A stretch of 64,000 nt of DNA from Galerina marginata (GCA_023014335.1 JAECYW010000010.1:682001-746000), one strand, 5' to 3'. Positions 44,898-60,378 are shown, counted from the first letter of the stretch. Translations and numbers: made by a program. Notes: generated by a model not told the origin, from the letters alone.

Positions 44898-45633
44898 CCT
44901 TTCCGACATTGCAAGACAGCACAAGGACGCCTTCTGACGTCATGGTATTTGCCCCTCCCCGAGATGTACGTTTCGCCCTGTTTGGTGTATGCTTGTATCT
45001 AATGATATCGATTAATCTGTGAAGTCTTGGGCAGAGGGACGAGATTAAACCTTTCCATTTAGTCTTGTCTCTCGCTCGCGTTCACACCTGAAGTTAGGTA
45101 CAGATATGCCACGGATCGGACGCCGTTCTGAGCCAGTGATACTTTCCCATACAAGACAGTTGCCCATACGGAAGGAAACTATGCAAGTTGCCAGGAGTGT
45201 CTAGGACAGATTCAAAATCCTGGAGGAACAAGATTCTGAGGGCTCTATCCTGTAGAAGAACTTGACACTTGCCAATATAAAATATATAGCAAGATTCAAA
45301 TGAATGACCAAAAAAATGCTTGCATTGCAATTTACGTGAAGACAGAACGGGCGTCATTGTTGTTTGTGTTGCTACTCGAGTAGGTCATATAGTGCCAAGA
45401 GTCAACTGAATAAACTTTTCGACAGACTCGACGACTGCGCCGATCAGGTGGCATTGATGATCGTATACGACCGCCATGAACCAACCCGTTTTCTTCTCTG
45501 CATCCAGCTACCCAACTAAATATTCCTGGTCAACCTTCACCGATCCCCATCAGCAACTAAAAGCGACCAGAAATTGTTTCGGAGAGGTGATTTGCCAGTC
45601 TTACCTTCGAAGATGGACGATCCTTAAGACGCG
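44898..45633. other. Intergenic, no supported gene
   Basis: Possible alternative last exon of the DUF6534 gene up to about 45022. An isolated minus-strand frame at 45094-45357 has no support. Confidence 0.35.
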
Positions 45634-46110
45634 CTATTGTTCAGAAGGAAGTTCTTGGGCCTCCATCAGCTCCTCGCATAGCTGTGAGCCTCTACATTTG
45701 TGCATATAAGAATGCGTGAAATAAATAAAAGATGGCCGAAATCCTCTGAGAGTGGTGTTGGACCCTTTGAGGTAACCGTGGACAATGCCAAGTTTGTGAA
45801 TGGCATTGAGGTCCTCCCACCACAAGCAGTGCCTGAAATATTTTACTATTGATCAACGAGCCAGACGCCGAAAATGAATATGAATGTCACTAACTTTTGC
45901 GAGGTAGAAAGAATATCCAATGTACCACCCATATCCCTCTGCACAACAAGAGTATAAAACCACTCTGCAACAAAGAATCCGTATACCCTTGCTAAAGCAC
46001 GACCCTGAAGAGCTTGTAAAGTTTCAGAAATTGTTGCCTCATTTAGAAGCATTCCCCCTCCCTTCGTCGAATCTGCAAACTTGATAATATATTCTTCTCC
46101 AGAATGGTAA
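45634..46110 (-). pseudogene. Protein-kinase-like fragment with degenerate active site
   Basis: An upstream piece reads HSGEEYIIKFADSTKGGGML then NEATISETLQALQGRALARV, like the end of a kinase N-lobe. The downstream piece reads WWEDLNAIHKLGIVHGYLKG and RGFRPSFIYFTHSYMHKC, then CEELMEAQEL and a stop. It resembles an Agaricomycete kinase-like family in which the loop is HGDL...N and the metal motif is DF(S/T)H; here these are HGYL and YFTH. The loss of both aspartates argues against phosphotransfer. The 5' start was not found. Confidence 0.5.
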
Positions 46111-47150
46111 CCTTAGCGTGCGGCAGAAAAGAAAGGTCCTGCCACTCCACGACCAATCTAATCCCAAGCTTTAAGTGACAAAGTGGGCATGAGTGGACAA
46201 CGACCCAACAGACTTATAGCCTGCCCGCCAAACACTGAGCGTTGTCGATGTAAGGAAGCAAAACCATATCGCAGGCAACTGCGCTACATGTGGTGGAAGT
46301 TCTCGAACAACGGCGTGACCATGAATCGAGGTCGTCGGTGAAGTCTTCACAGATACTACCAGCGGTATGTCTTCTCTTTTTTTTATTTTATTTCTTTCTA
46401 CTCAAGGGTCAAGAACGGTGTCTTCACAGTGGAGCTGGGCCCTACTTTTTCTACAGAAAACTGCGTGAGCATATATAATACAGCCTTGAAACACAAATTG
46501 CATTTATGCGTTCATTCACGCATTTGGTTTCTATGGTCGTGATCCGCTTTTTGTTGGATTGACTCCAGGTGCTGGGTTTTAGCGACGACTGATACAGTAA
46601 GGGCTGGTGCATGCGGGGATAGTCAGGCAACTGGCAGGCAGCAAGCGACTGCTGTCTTTGCCCAACAACATGAAAACAAGAAGTGGGATGAACAGGGTAG
46701 TTTGGCATGTTATATAGCAGAATATGCCGTATCTGGTCTGTCCGACTGGATAAGGCGACATTGAAAAGCGGGTGAACAGCATGAACCACTTGCCTCCAAA
46801 AATGTCGCCATACGGTATGTTGGAATAAACCATTGAAGCCCCAAGCTGGAACAGGGGATTATATCTCTTTCGGCAGGGCTGTAAAAAAATTACAACGTAG
46901 CCTGAAGACCATAGAGCTTGCTCCTGATTCAAGCCATTCCATCTTCATCACTGTCCCAATCCTTTCAGAGTGACGGTCTCCCGACGCCTCCTTTTGGTCA
47001 TGCCCAGAATGTTCCGGGGATGGTGGAGGCATGTTGTAACTCGCCGTGCTTCTGGGATTGAGTGATGTCAGAGGTCTAGGTATCCTGGGTATTAGGCCCT
47101 GGGCAAGCACTCTAGTTTCCATGGCGGAAGTGTGATTTTCCATCGTAACT
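46111..47150 (-). other. Possible 5' exons of an unknown gene
   Basis: A minus-strand frame from 47143 starts MENHTSAMETRVLAQGLIPR and is proline- and serine-rich (PPPSPEHSGHDQKEASGD). I could not join it to the kinase-like fragment downstream, though its strand and position allow that. Confidence 0.25.
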
Positions 47151-48891
47151 TGAAGTACTCATGAAATCAAAGCACCAGTTGGCGTTTTCGTCCCTCGCTC
47201 TCAGTTTCGTCCCTTCTTGTGTCTGATCCTTTCGCTTTAAACCTTGCTAGTCCCGAAGTCCTGTGGCATAGGCTGCACTCGGGCGATTACGCAGTATGCG
47301 GGTTCGGCCACATACATAGGCACCTACAAAATCACCACTATCAATGGAACTGTCTCGAGCGGCCAATTGAGTCAGCATGAACTTAAATGCACAGATAACT
47401 GCTCGAGAAGTTTTTAGAGATGCATACGTCAAACTTGCGCAAGACGATGACACAGGGTTTTCAACAGAAATCTGCAGACGACTCCACCTCTACGAGCAAC
47501 AGAACGAAACTTGGCCTGATCAGTCCATAGATGCAAAAACATTGCATATGTCGCTAGTCGGTTATGGCTCGGTCTAGGGATGGTGCTCCTGGGCAACGCT
47601 AAAGAAAGTTCAAACTGATTTCTGTTAACTCCTGCAGCCTGATTTCCGCAGAATCATCACAGATACCACACAGAGATAGCGCGGCCGATTTGGCCACTAC
47701 GGGTTGGCGAGCAGAAATCGCGACATGGAAGTTGAAGTTGATGGAACTTTCAAGATGGAAGAACAAATTATTTAATTTATTTATGTTTGTTTGTTATTTA
47801 GTTTCACCCTTGCTGACAGGCGGCTAATTCAACTCATCAGCTCTGAATTGCGGCGCTGGGATCACCACCAATGTGTTCGCATCGGTTCAAGTTCAAGGTC
47901 TTTGCTAAATCGGATCACCGGACGCCTATGCCTCTGCTTTCAATGATTGGCGCTAGACTTTCGCATTACTTCCACGTCGCCGTGGTCACGTAAACTTCAA
48001 GGAAAAACATGTCACTGGTACTTGGTCAGTACTCACTTGTACTGACCGGGAGGTAGAACTGTCCCACCGTTGGCGCATTGCGGTCGCCTGATGTGACTCT
48101 GTTGAATCGTTATACTCGACAACTCTTAAGCCAGAGAGGAGACTTTAGGAAATTCTTTCCCAATTGAAACTTAACCAAATGGCGTACTTCCTCGTGCTCC
48201 CATGACCTATCGTCATACCTTGCATTCTGAGCTTCATTCTAAAAGTTGTGATAATATCACTAAGCTCTGACGAGTCTTCCCCCGGTAAACCCGAGGTTTC
48301 GAAGCAAGCTCCCACTGCTGCCATTGTCATCTGCATGACATACGCAGCAGATTCGAGGCCTTGTCTCCACCTCTATTTTGAACGACACCCCTTTTCCATT
48401 TGTCGGTGGCTATCGACCTAAAATTGCTACTTCTCTTCTTTATTTCGGCTTTTCCCCTCGACAGTCTTATTCTTCTAATATATGTCAGGAAGGTCCCGAC
48501 AGCCAACCCATGCGCAACTTGATCATGTAGACGGGAATTAGCGTTTGCCTTCGTTTAAAATCCGGTTTTGGCACCTGTACAAATACACATGGTTGGGAGC
48601 TAAGTCCAGTCCATAGTCTACGAGTGAGATTAAGCTTGCTGTCGGGTATATACTAGACGGGATGCATTGAGGCGATCATCGATCCATGCTGGGTGGGATA
48701 CAGGTGTGAGGGAAGTTCCACCAATGATATGCCAAGACAAGAGAACCTCGGGTATAGAATGCCTTACTGGAACAGTTGACAGCAAACATTATTTCCTTGT
48801 CGTGGCCAATCAGAACCTTGTCCCAGTCCCAGTCGGCGGCTGTGAGAAATGTGGGGTAAGAGAATCAGTCAGCACAGAGTTCCGGTTCCCA
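47151..48891. other. Intergenic, no supported gene
   Basis: Isolated short frames only (for example 47377-47577 plus, containing REVFRDAYVKLAQDDDTG). 47760-47810 is a T-rich run. Confidence 0.4.
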
Positions 48892-51019
48892 TTACACTGA
48901 TATGGAAAATCTAGGACGCACCGGTGAGATGACATACTCATAATCTGTTTTCGAGACTGTCTGTGTCTGCACATTCACTGCGAGTGGCTGGCCCTCAGCA
49001 AATCGGTGCTCTTTGATTTCTGCAGGACTTGGGGGCTCCAAGACGCACTGACACTGATGATGGTGGTGGTCACCGGTGCTTGATATCAACGTGACGGCAC
49101 GGAATGGCGTCAGTTGGAAGAAGGAACCCTGTTGTGGTGCAGCCTGTTCTCGGAGTGACTCTCGGCTGTTCAAACTATCCAGAGCGTCAGTTCTTTCCCG
49201 TAGGATTCAATAGAAGCGAAAATTCGACTCAACGCTGCCAATAGAGAGTTCACATAACCTAGGACAGGAAAAACACATTAGCCGCCCGTTCTATTTATAT
49301 AAAAGAAAAGACAGGTGAAAGTCGAGCTAAAAATAAATAACATACATTTCCCAATGAGCCAAAAGAAGCCCAGCCAAACATAGTTATTGGGCATGGTTGC
49401 GAACTGGAAAAAACATTCATCCCTCTGAGTGAAATCTGGTGTATTCCCGAGGAATGCTACACTCACCGTGACCACAATTATAAACGCGATGACACTGGAA
49501 GTTTGAGATCGGCAACCTTTATACAAACTGAATCGGCCTACCTTGTGATCAACCCAGTCGTCAGACTGTAGATGATGAGCGTGGCGATAAGGGAGTCGGT
49601 TCTAACACAATGTTGTCAGTAAACGAGGGCTATGGGGCAATCGTGCAATTAACCGTGCAAATCCCGTACGGCTTTTCGTCAGGTAATAGCAGAGCGAAGC
49701 AGCAATGATGATGTCTGCCGCTGCTGCGCTTCCCAGCCCGGTACTCGTAACCCACTAGATAACCGGCGTCCATTAACTTCGCTGCTGCCATTGGCGGAAC
49801 CGAAGGAAAGTGGAACATACTATGAGGCTCGGAAACCTGCTTGTATTGACCAAGATAAAACTAGAAACAGATCAGCTGTGCGTGGCTGGTCCGAGCAAAA
49901 ACCGACGAACCCCTCAACCGTAAAAACTGGCGTAATTCTAAGCGTCAACAGAGCCTCCTAACCCGAAGATAGTAATAAGAAGACACCCACAAACTCCCAG
50001 ACCTGTCACAATTATAAGTAAATTTTTGATCAAATGGTCAACAATCGCTTACCGAAATGGATGCAAGCGAGAATAACCTGTGAAGCATGAGGAGTAGCAC
50101 GACATAAGCACGATGTACTTACAATAATACCAGTAATGAAATGATTTCCTGACACTGAAATTCATTTATCAGATGGCAACAACTAAGAAATCGAAAGAAA
50201 AAAAACATACTTATCCAGAGTCTTCGAGCGAAGAAGCTGTATTGAGTGCGCAATCAGCCGCGTGTAAAGCAGCATAATAAAGGGTGTTACCACTCGACGA
50301 TGAGGCCAATCAGACCCTTTTTGTTAGACGTTAGCTTCCATGTCATTGCAAAAGTGCTTGGCTCACATTGCAATCTGTTTGGAGCTGCAGTACACGCATC
50401 AGAAAGACATTTTCGACCATGCGAACAGGGCCTCACGTTCATACTCCTAGAAACGCGCGTTAATAGGTTGCGCAGGCAATGAATCACCGCAGCTTACCAC
50501 GTTGATCGATGAAGAGCCTCCGGATTAGAGAAATTGGTCACCAAATATCTGCATGATCAGCTGGCAGTGAGTTGTGTTTCCCGAGTATCAGCAACGAAAC
50601 CGACGTGTAAAGAGCGATTGTGCATAGAAATAAATGTGCCGTATCCAATATCCAGAGAAAGAAAACCTGGAAGATGAGTTTCAAGCAGGTGCATCGGAGA
50701 CTATGAACTTGAGGTCGCTTACAATGAATTTCGTTAACCATGAATCATTCGGATATTGCCTTTTTTAGTGGTTCAGTGCATGTATGCGGATCGGGTGGGG
50801 GTATTCACCTGTAATAAAGGAATCTTCTCAAGAATCAGCCAGGTGGTCCGATGAGGTTCAAACGGAACTCACGTCTGTAGTAGTGTGACGCCGTATAGGC
50901 TGTAAAAGTAATTCCGATGAGCATATCGCACACAGGACATGCACAGAAGTTTGTAACTTACACCGCACTGGCGATTAAACCAATGAAGGCGGCGCCGTAT
51001 GTTGCGTCCAGGCTCTCCA
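48892..51019 (-). CDS. DUF6534-type seven-helix membrane protein, intact
   Basis: Start at 51019 (MESLDATYGAAFIGLIASAV). About a dozen small exons join in phase: LYGVTLLQT, QYPNDSWLTKFI, VFFLWILDTAHLFLCTIALY, TYLVTNFSNPEALHRSTW, a helix ending in IVECFFARRLWI, GNHFITGII, VILACIHF, GLGVCGCLLITIF, WVTSTGLGSAAAADIIIAAS, LCYYLTKSRTGFAR, RTDSLIATLIIYSLTTGLIT, FATMPNNYVWLGFFWLIGK and YVNSLLAALNSRESLRE. The LW-LDT-H, YLVTNF, SLCYYL-KSRTGF, RTDSLI and NSLLA-LN signatures are the family hallmarks. The soluble tail (residues after SRESLRE) is rich in H, Q and P and ends at 48892. Seven membrane helices with a cytosolic tail are predicted; function is unknown. Every junction keeps frame. Confidence 0.85.
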
Positions 51020-51669
51020 TGTTCGAAGGTCACGGAAGGGGCCACTTTCGCGGGGTGCAGGGGGGAAATAGGACGCGACCATCTATAGTCTGCAATCGAA
51101 ATATAAGTCAACACACAGTCCTTACACGCCCCTGGGACTGGTAAGTTTGGAGGGAAGAAGACGAAAGGTTTCCCAGAGTAGGCAACTGTCAATTTTGGAG
51201 ACATCGCGGGGGCTATAGTTCTCAACGCTCGCTCTCACAACAGTCAAAATATCCCGGCAGTTTCCAGGTCGTGGCGAGTGTTAGGTGCAGAGAAGAGACG
51301 GTGTGATGTACGGTGGACATCTTCTCATAAAACGAGGACCTATTCATTCTGGTCCTGGCGTTTTCAAGCGTGGCTGTTTCATATCCGGCGGAAGTCAGGG
51401 ATTAAAGTCTCCCAACGGAACCGTGTACAACCAAAACGTGGAGAGAGTAAGGTTGACGGTGGGCAGAAGGGCAATACCGCGTTCGGCACAGTCAATGTCC
51501 TTCATATAGAATTCTAAATGAGACCAGTTCCCGGGTGAAAGGTATTTACATGGCACTTCAGGATTGTGAGAAGGAACGGGAAAGAAATGACTTACAACAC
51601 TAATAAATACAGCATGCAGTCGACAACAAAGATATGCTACAATGACCAAGATGTAGGGAGAGGAAGAAA
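51020..51669. other. Intergenic spacer at the accessory/housekeeping border
   Basis: No supported gene. It is the 5' flank of the DUF6534 gene and the 3' flank of CUL1. Confidence 0.4.
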
Positions 51670-54461
<2,792 letters not shown>

Positions 54462-54616
54462 GGTGGTGGCAGATCGAGAGTAACGTACAAGAACAGCGCG
54501 ACCTGCGCACACAAGATCGGAGCAAACAAAGTGAGACTATTTTGGGACGGCGCGAACTTTGCGTGTTTGAACTGAAATACGGTCGCAACGCGCCATGTAA
54601 TAAGTATATCTAATAA

Positions 54617-55625
54617 TTACGACAATTTGACACCAGTGTGAATGCAGGCAATGCCACCCCATTGGTCTGACCAAGCCCCTCCGTCGACGTCTTTGCCCGT
54701 CGAAAATCCTGCATCTCGAATCATTTGGGCAAATTCTGGCTGGGGAGGAAATTTGCGAATGGATTCCACGAGATACTGGTACGAATCGCGGTCGCCCGCT
54801 AAAATAGTGCCAAGAAGTGGTATCACTGTGAATGAATACTGATCATAAAGCCTGAAAAGCGACGAATCAGATACCAGACAGGCGGCGAGCATGAAACACG
54901 AACATATTCAGCAGAGGATTATTCACGCGACTAAATTCCAAACAAGCAAACGTTCCTCCTGGCTTTAGGACGCGATGGGCTTCCTTCAACACATCGGGAA
55001 TAGACGTGCAATTCCGAATACCGAACGCAATTGTATAAAGGTCATACGTGTTGTCCTTGAACCTTTCTGCTCCCAGGTCTTGAGCATTCGCCTCATGAAA
55101 TGAGATCTGGGGAGCTGAAAACGAGTTAAACTGTGGTCAACACACCATAGTTTTAACAGGCTTACTGTTGTGATACATCGTCTGCTTAAACCGCCGGAAA
55201 CCTTCCTTCAACATTTGTGCGTTGATATCCACGACCTCAACCGTTGTTTCTCGGTCGTAATAGTTTTCTCTTGCGTAGTCCAGGATGCGAAGCGCAATGT
55301 CGCCAGTACCTCCCGCCACGTCTATACATCTCAAAGCCCCCTTTCTACCTGGTCGAAGGGACGATACAAACGCGTCTTTCCATAGACGATGCACTCCTAA
55401 TGAACTTGCGTCGTTCATCAGGTCATATTTTGAAGCCACAGAGTCGAATACATTCTTAACCAGAGATTCTTTGAGTTCTTCGGGGACTGTTTTGAAGCCG
55501 AATGACGTCGTCTTGGTTTGTGAATCGGTATTTTTGGGGCTTGGGCCAAGAGAATGGTTCCGTCGGACGAGCGAGATTGTTGGTGAGAGCTTGAGTCGAG
55601 TAATGGTTCGACTGAAAGCCTGCAT
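54617..55625 (-). CDS. COQ5: COQ5, 2-methoxy-polyprenyl-benzoquinol C-methyltransferase
   Basis: Start at 55625 ([20 protein letters not shown]), a basic, serine-rich presequence typical of mitochondrial import. The methyltransferase follows: [35 protein letters not shown] (SAM-binding motif I), [39 protein letters not shown] and [16 protein letters not shown], all hallmarks of UbiE/COQ5. Two introns use GTAAGC...TTTCAG (joining MYHN to PQISF) and GTGTTT...TTTCAG (joining NMF to [11 protein letters not shown]). The end reads CIHTGVKLS. The enzyme methylates the ring carbon in ubiquinone synthesis at the matrix side of the inner membrane. An upstream in-frame extension exists but lacks an ATG. 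It is divergent from FCF2. Confidence 0.93.
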
Positions 55626-55709
55626 GGTTGAAGAGACGCAACCGACCCTCGCCAAATTCGATCAGTCTGTTATTGCCTCTTTAGGAAGTGCCTCTTGCAG
55701 AAAAATATC
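55626..55709. promoter_or_regulatory. 84-bp shared promoter region between COQ5 and FCF2
   Basis: The two start codons face away from each other with 84 bp between them, so the core promoters and both 5' leaders must share or overlap in this space. No TATA box is visible. Confidence 0.7.
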
Positions 55710-56818
55710 ATGTCCCTCACAGGCAAGGGAAAGGAAAAGGCTATTGGTGTGTTTTGGCAATCCATAGCATCTGTTTTGTATTTCTAACATACATTCCAGA
55801 TCTTACCCAAGGCGAAAGTCAGTCAGAAGACTCGGGCTCGGATACATCTTCGTCCTCAGAGTCAGAGTCAGAGTCGGATTCGCAGTCCTCTGAAGACCAT
55901 ACTGGAACGAAAATTACCCAGGAATACCTCAACTCCTTGCTAGAAAAAGCCAGAAGAAACGCAGAAGCTGCTGAAAAGCTTCTTCAGACCAAGCACGATG
56001 GCCAGGACAAGGAGGAAGAAGTCATAACTCTGGACGATGAAACTCAAATGTGATTATCTTCACTATGGGGAAATTCATGGTCGTTCTCACTCATTTTTTA
56101 GTCCTTTGCCACGACTGGATCCTGGGACTCTTCCCCTGCCTTATATCAAATTAGGGCAGACTCGTCTCGACGGACCCTCATCTATACGAGACCCGGAAGT
56201 TGAATTTGCAGAACAGGCAACGGCATTCAGTTCTGCTCCTGCTCCTCCAATCCCCCCTCCTGAGCTTACGAAATCTGGAAAGCCATTAACTAAGAAGCAA
56301 AAGAAAGAGGTAACTTATCGTTTTCGGATCTGCAACGAGACATGTTGACGAACCCTGATAGCGAGAACATAAAACCGCTGGTCCTGATTGGTTTGACCTT
56401 CCTGCTCCATCAGAGGCGGACCTTCCACGCCTTTACCGTGAAGTTGAAGCATTACGATTACGAAATCAACTCGATCCAAAGCGCTTTTATAAAAAGGACG
56501 AAGGAGAAGGGAAAGGGATCAAGGGATTACCCAAATATTTTGCTGTATGCTACTTCATTCAAAGTCTTTCTTTCCCAAAATCTAACTAGAGCCCTCTAGG
56601 TCGGCACAATCTTACCCTCGACGACGCCGTTTGGGACAGCAAGTGGTGACAATCTTACTCGAGCAAATCGGAAAAGAACGCTGGTGGACGAATTGGTGGA
56701 TGACGCCGAAGCTAAACGCTATGCGAAAAAGAAGTTCGAGGACCTGCAGTCTGTGCGAGGCGCGAAAGGGAGGAATACCTTGCGAGCCAAGCAGGCTTTG
56801 CGTAAATCGAAATGGTAG
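55710..56818 (+). CDS. FCF2: Fcf2-domain pre-rRNA processing protein
   Basis: Start at 55710 (MSLTGKGKEKAI), intron from 55747, second exon from 55800 with a serine/glutamate tract (SGSDTSSSSESESESDSQ). Later exons hold LPRLDPGTLPLPYIKLGQTR, then KEREHKTAGPDWFDLPAPSE, EALRLRNQLDPKRFYKKDEG and, after a GTATGC intron, VGTILPSTTPFGTASGDNL, ending ALRKSKW. The WFDLPAP...LRLRN-LDPKRFYKK...GT order defines the Fcf2 domain. Fcf2 acts in the nucleolus in early pre-rRNA cleavage leading to 18S rRNA. All four introns keep frame. It sits near UTP3, another 18S-pathway gene, which is convergent with it. Confidence 0.93.
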
Positions 56819-57074
56819 TGGGTCTCACATCGTATCAACCTGCCACTTGCCCCCGTTCCTTGCTGCCTGCTGCTACTCTAATCACACAATAATGTGATCA
56901 CCTCACCTATCTCTTAACATCACTGCACGGGTTTTTGGAACGATAATCATGATCTGATCACTGGGTTCCAAGAGCGAAAACCTTCGAGTCGTAATTAAGG
57001 CCAAGTAGGCATGTCAATGACAGTAAGATACTCTCAACATAGAAAAAGACGGCCTGGCAGAATCTGGCAATAAA
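56819..57074. other. Convergent 3' ends of FCF2 and UTP3
   Basis: A 256-bp spacer. No gene seen. Confidence 0.5.
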
Positions 57075-59269
57075 CTAACCCAACCTAACACTCTTGACGA
57101 CTTTGGTGATGCCTGACTTCTCTCCACCATATTTCCCGCCGGTTTCCGAAAGGCCGCCCTTGTAAATAGCCTTCTGTGAGGCGACCTTTTTCTTGGCTTT
57201 TTCGTATTTCTCCCTTTTCTTGACACGAGGGTTGCGCACACTTTTTGGCCGATGCGGAGTGAGTACCCTTGTTGGATAAAATTGCTCGAGTGAGTGAACG
57301 CGGCCCTGATGCTTCGCCACCAGTCCAGTGCTACTCTAAACGAAGGTAAGTTGATAAGAATGTCAGAAGAAAGAAGGCCATACCGCGCCAGACTATGAGT
57401 GTCCTCGTACTCGGCCTTCTTTTTGGCTTTTTCTTCCTTCGATCGTTTCTTTACAAGTTCGTAATATTCGTCAGGACTCTCTCCACCTTCATCATCGTCT
57501 TCTCTTGACCGTTTCCTACCGGCCTGAGGCTCTGGATCGTCATCATTCAGCGCCTCACCGATTTGGTTTCGAGCCCTAATCGCAGCTTCCATCACCAATT
57601 TTGCATCCTTCTCCTTCTTTCGCTCTCGGTATGGAATATCATCATCTCCACCGGAAGCTTGATTTCTTGCACCTTGCCTTCGAGCACTGGCACTTTCGAT
57701 CTTCGATGTATGGAAACGGAGAGATTTCTTCCTTGCGGTTTTATCAGCAGCATCCACTGAATGGAGGGTCGTAGCCTCGCCATAGGCATCCGCAAAGTCG
57801 TCGCCGACTTGATGCCGATGAGAGGTGGTTTTGGAGGATGTAAAATCTGGCTCAACCAAGTCAAATACAGGCGTAACCAATTTTGTGACCCGTTCTTCCA
57901 CAGTTTTGCGTTTCTTCCTAGGTGGGTTAGCGTCCTTCGGTTCAGGTGCATCGATTGGTTGCTTTGCATCATTCAGAAGGTCGGCGAGTTCTTGGGGATC
58001 CATGTCTTCATGGTCAAGGCTCCATACTGTTTCTCCATCTGCCAGAATATCATCCATTCCCATGTAATCGTCTTCGTCATCTTCGTCTTCAGAGTCAGTC
58101 ACGGCGAAGTCAAGGTCTTCTAAAGTTTGGAGAGACTGCTTCAAGGTGACAAGTCGTTGCAGAACGGGGTGCGATTGAAGTAATGCGGGACGCTGGGCAT
58201 ATTTTGCTGAAGATCGTAGATGGAGATAAAATGCTAGAGTTGTGCTGTATGATAACAAAGCCTCTTCGTTTGGAAGTCAACGGAGAATAATCTGAGCGGA
58301 AAGGGTTGGCTCACGGTAATGCAAATGAATCATCCCAAGGCTCAGAGCATCTGGGTCTTCTGACTCTAGCCTGTATAATTCGATTAACGAAAGTTATACA
58401 CGATCTCTGAGGTACATACTTCGCTATCCTTTCCTGCGTTCTCTGGAGACTGTGAGCTGTATCGTCCCAGTCTCGAGCCAAGGCCAAAGCCTCTGGGCTA
58501 GTTTTTTCTAGATGTCGCAAAAGACTTTTCTTGTCTGTCCCTACTGAAAGAATTGATGATGGGATGGGATCCACAAGTTCACTGACGGAGAAGGTCAGTG
58601 GAGTCTCGAATAAGATATCAATTTCACGTACTCGGGGTTTGGCTTGTTCTCCAGTTCCGGATTATCGTTCAAGCCGAAATCGTCGTCTTTCAATTCCTCG
58701 CGTGCCTTGCTCTGCAATCGTCTTGCTTCCTGTTCCTCTAGCGCATTGCCTTCTTCGTCGTCCGATTCCAGCAGGTCAGCATTCGAGGAGTAATAGGCAG
58801 CTCTTCCTCGACCCCAACTTTCTTCTTCCTCTTCCTCCGGTTGAGCGGCGGCATCGTCGACAGCCTTTCCCTTAGCTTTCTTACTCTTCGCAGACTTTTT
58901 CTTTTTGGCGACAGCAACTTCTTCCTTTGCGTCGTCGACTTCATCGTGGTCTTCCTGGTAGTTATGTGCGCTCTCATCGTCCGAGTCTTCATCCACACCC
59001 TTCAAAGCAAAGACCTCATCGTCGTCTCCATCATCTTCATATCCTCCAGCGTTGTCTCCTTCAAGGAGGATTTTATCCCTTGAATCATGGACTAAAACAA
59101 CAATATGTATTTAGTGAACTTAAGGAATTATACTGGACCCACAGTGGTCCTCTTCGTCCATCGGAATGTCGCCTCTGGTATTCCATTTTTTCAATTTGCC
59201 GTCCCCCCGTTTCAAAGGTTTGGGCTTGGATCTAGTCTCACGACCCTTCGTAGAGCGTCGTCGGGGCAT
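57075..59269 (-). CDS. UTP3: Sas10/Utp3, small-subunit processome protein
   Basis: Start at 59269 ([20 protein letters not shown]). The N-terminal acidic part contains [20 protein letters not shown] and [16 protein letters not shown], as in Sas10. The Sas10/Utp3/C1D-type helices run through [20 protein letters not shown] and [21 protein letters not shown] long acidic and basic linker follows ([16 protein letters not shown]). The C-terminal Sas10 domain has RAILSNKG plus [20 protein letters not shown], then [15 protein letters not shown]. The protein works in the nucleolar U3 processome. Between SNKG and LTPHRP the frame slips by one base: GGTACTC at about 57263-57268 (minus strand) seems to have an extra T. 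Splicing at the previous intron in another phase would remove the conserved [14 protein letters not shown], so I favour an error or a true mutation. Confidence 0.88.
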
Positions 59270-60378
59270 CCTAGTAACAAGCCACAGTAACAGACGAAGA
59301 TGGGACCTGCGACGGTACTTAAGTGGGCTGGAACTTGGCTGGAAGCCTGGAACGGCTACTGGTCAAGGTTAGAACTAAGAATAACCGAGCCAAAATCTGC
59401 CAAAATGTTAGACTGTCACGTGGATAACCGTGCTCGGGCCGCCAACAGCCGTCGACTAAACTGCTGCTCAAAATTGAAAATTGCAAATTGCAAAACTGTA
59501 CAGCACTTTTACACTAAGTTCAAACAATTGTAGTCGAGCCTCTCAGGAGCCATGCACCGGGCGGATTTTCTAAACTATGGGTTCTGAGAGGTCTGGGATC
59601 ACTTATGAGAGGTCAATTTCGGTGTAAATTTCGGTGTGATGGGTTGCCTTACGGCCCTTACCTATTATGAAAGTTATACCCACCAGTGTAGGGTAAGAAG
59701 AAGAAGGTATAGGCTCTGAGAGTTGGGCCTGTGTAAGCGCGTAATTTTGGAGTAGGGCATCATATGCATGAGGCTAAGGGATACGAAAATTTCTTGTCAT
59801 GATTCAAAAACAAAAACAGTGTCGAGTATCCCTCACAGTCATGGGATACTGACCCAAAAAACAGGACTACAGCAATTTTGGAAATTAGCAATAGAGTCAC
59901 AGTAGTCGAGTTATTGCGCTCTTCATGAGTCAGTTACACTGGCAATCGATATACCCTAAGTTACTTTATCCTGAGCCTAGTCATCCAGGCGGTGCGAGGT
60001 CTTCGGACCTTGGGATACAGGTGAGAACCACTGAGAAGGTGGCGTACGTTATAAATCTCATTTCCGATAACAGATGGACTTAAAGTAAGCCACAGAAACC
60101 TAGAAACCAGAGATACGGAGGCTATCCGTGTCGGTCTGTCCCTGGTTAGATCTTGATGTGGAAGTTTGAACGGAGCATCAAGCATGCTGCATTAATCTGA
60201 AGGTGAAGCGCTAGCGCTGGCCAGAGCTGTCATTAGGTAAATGAACAAAATTGTACAGCCTGGACATTGCATCTGTATTGAGATCAGATAAGAAATGTGT
60301 GGAAAGTAGAATGAACCGTATTTGACTCAGACCCACATGTTGGGATCGAGAAATTAAACGCCGCTGCGTCGCACAACC
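59270..60378. other. Intergenic, no supported gene
   Basis: Promoter side of UTP3 on the left. Only short frames are seen and no repeats were recognised. Confidence 0.45.

Noticed and set aside
54642..54842. Plus-strand frame inside COQ5
   Set aside because: Antisense shadow of a conserved exon.
57014..58258. Single 414-codon frame taken as a whole protein
   Set aside because: Its last ~110 codons run through an intron and past the frame slip of UTP3; conserved Sas10 sequence lies in other frames there.
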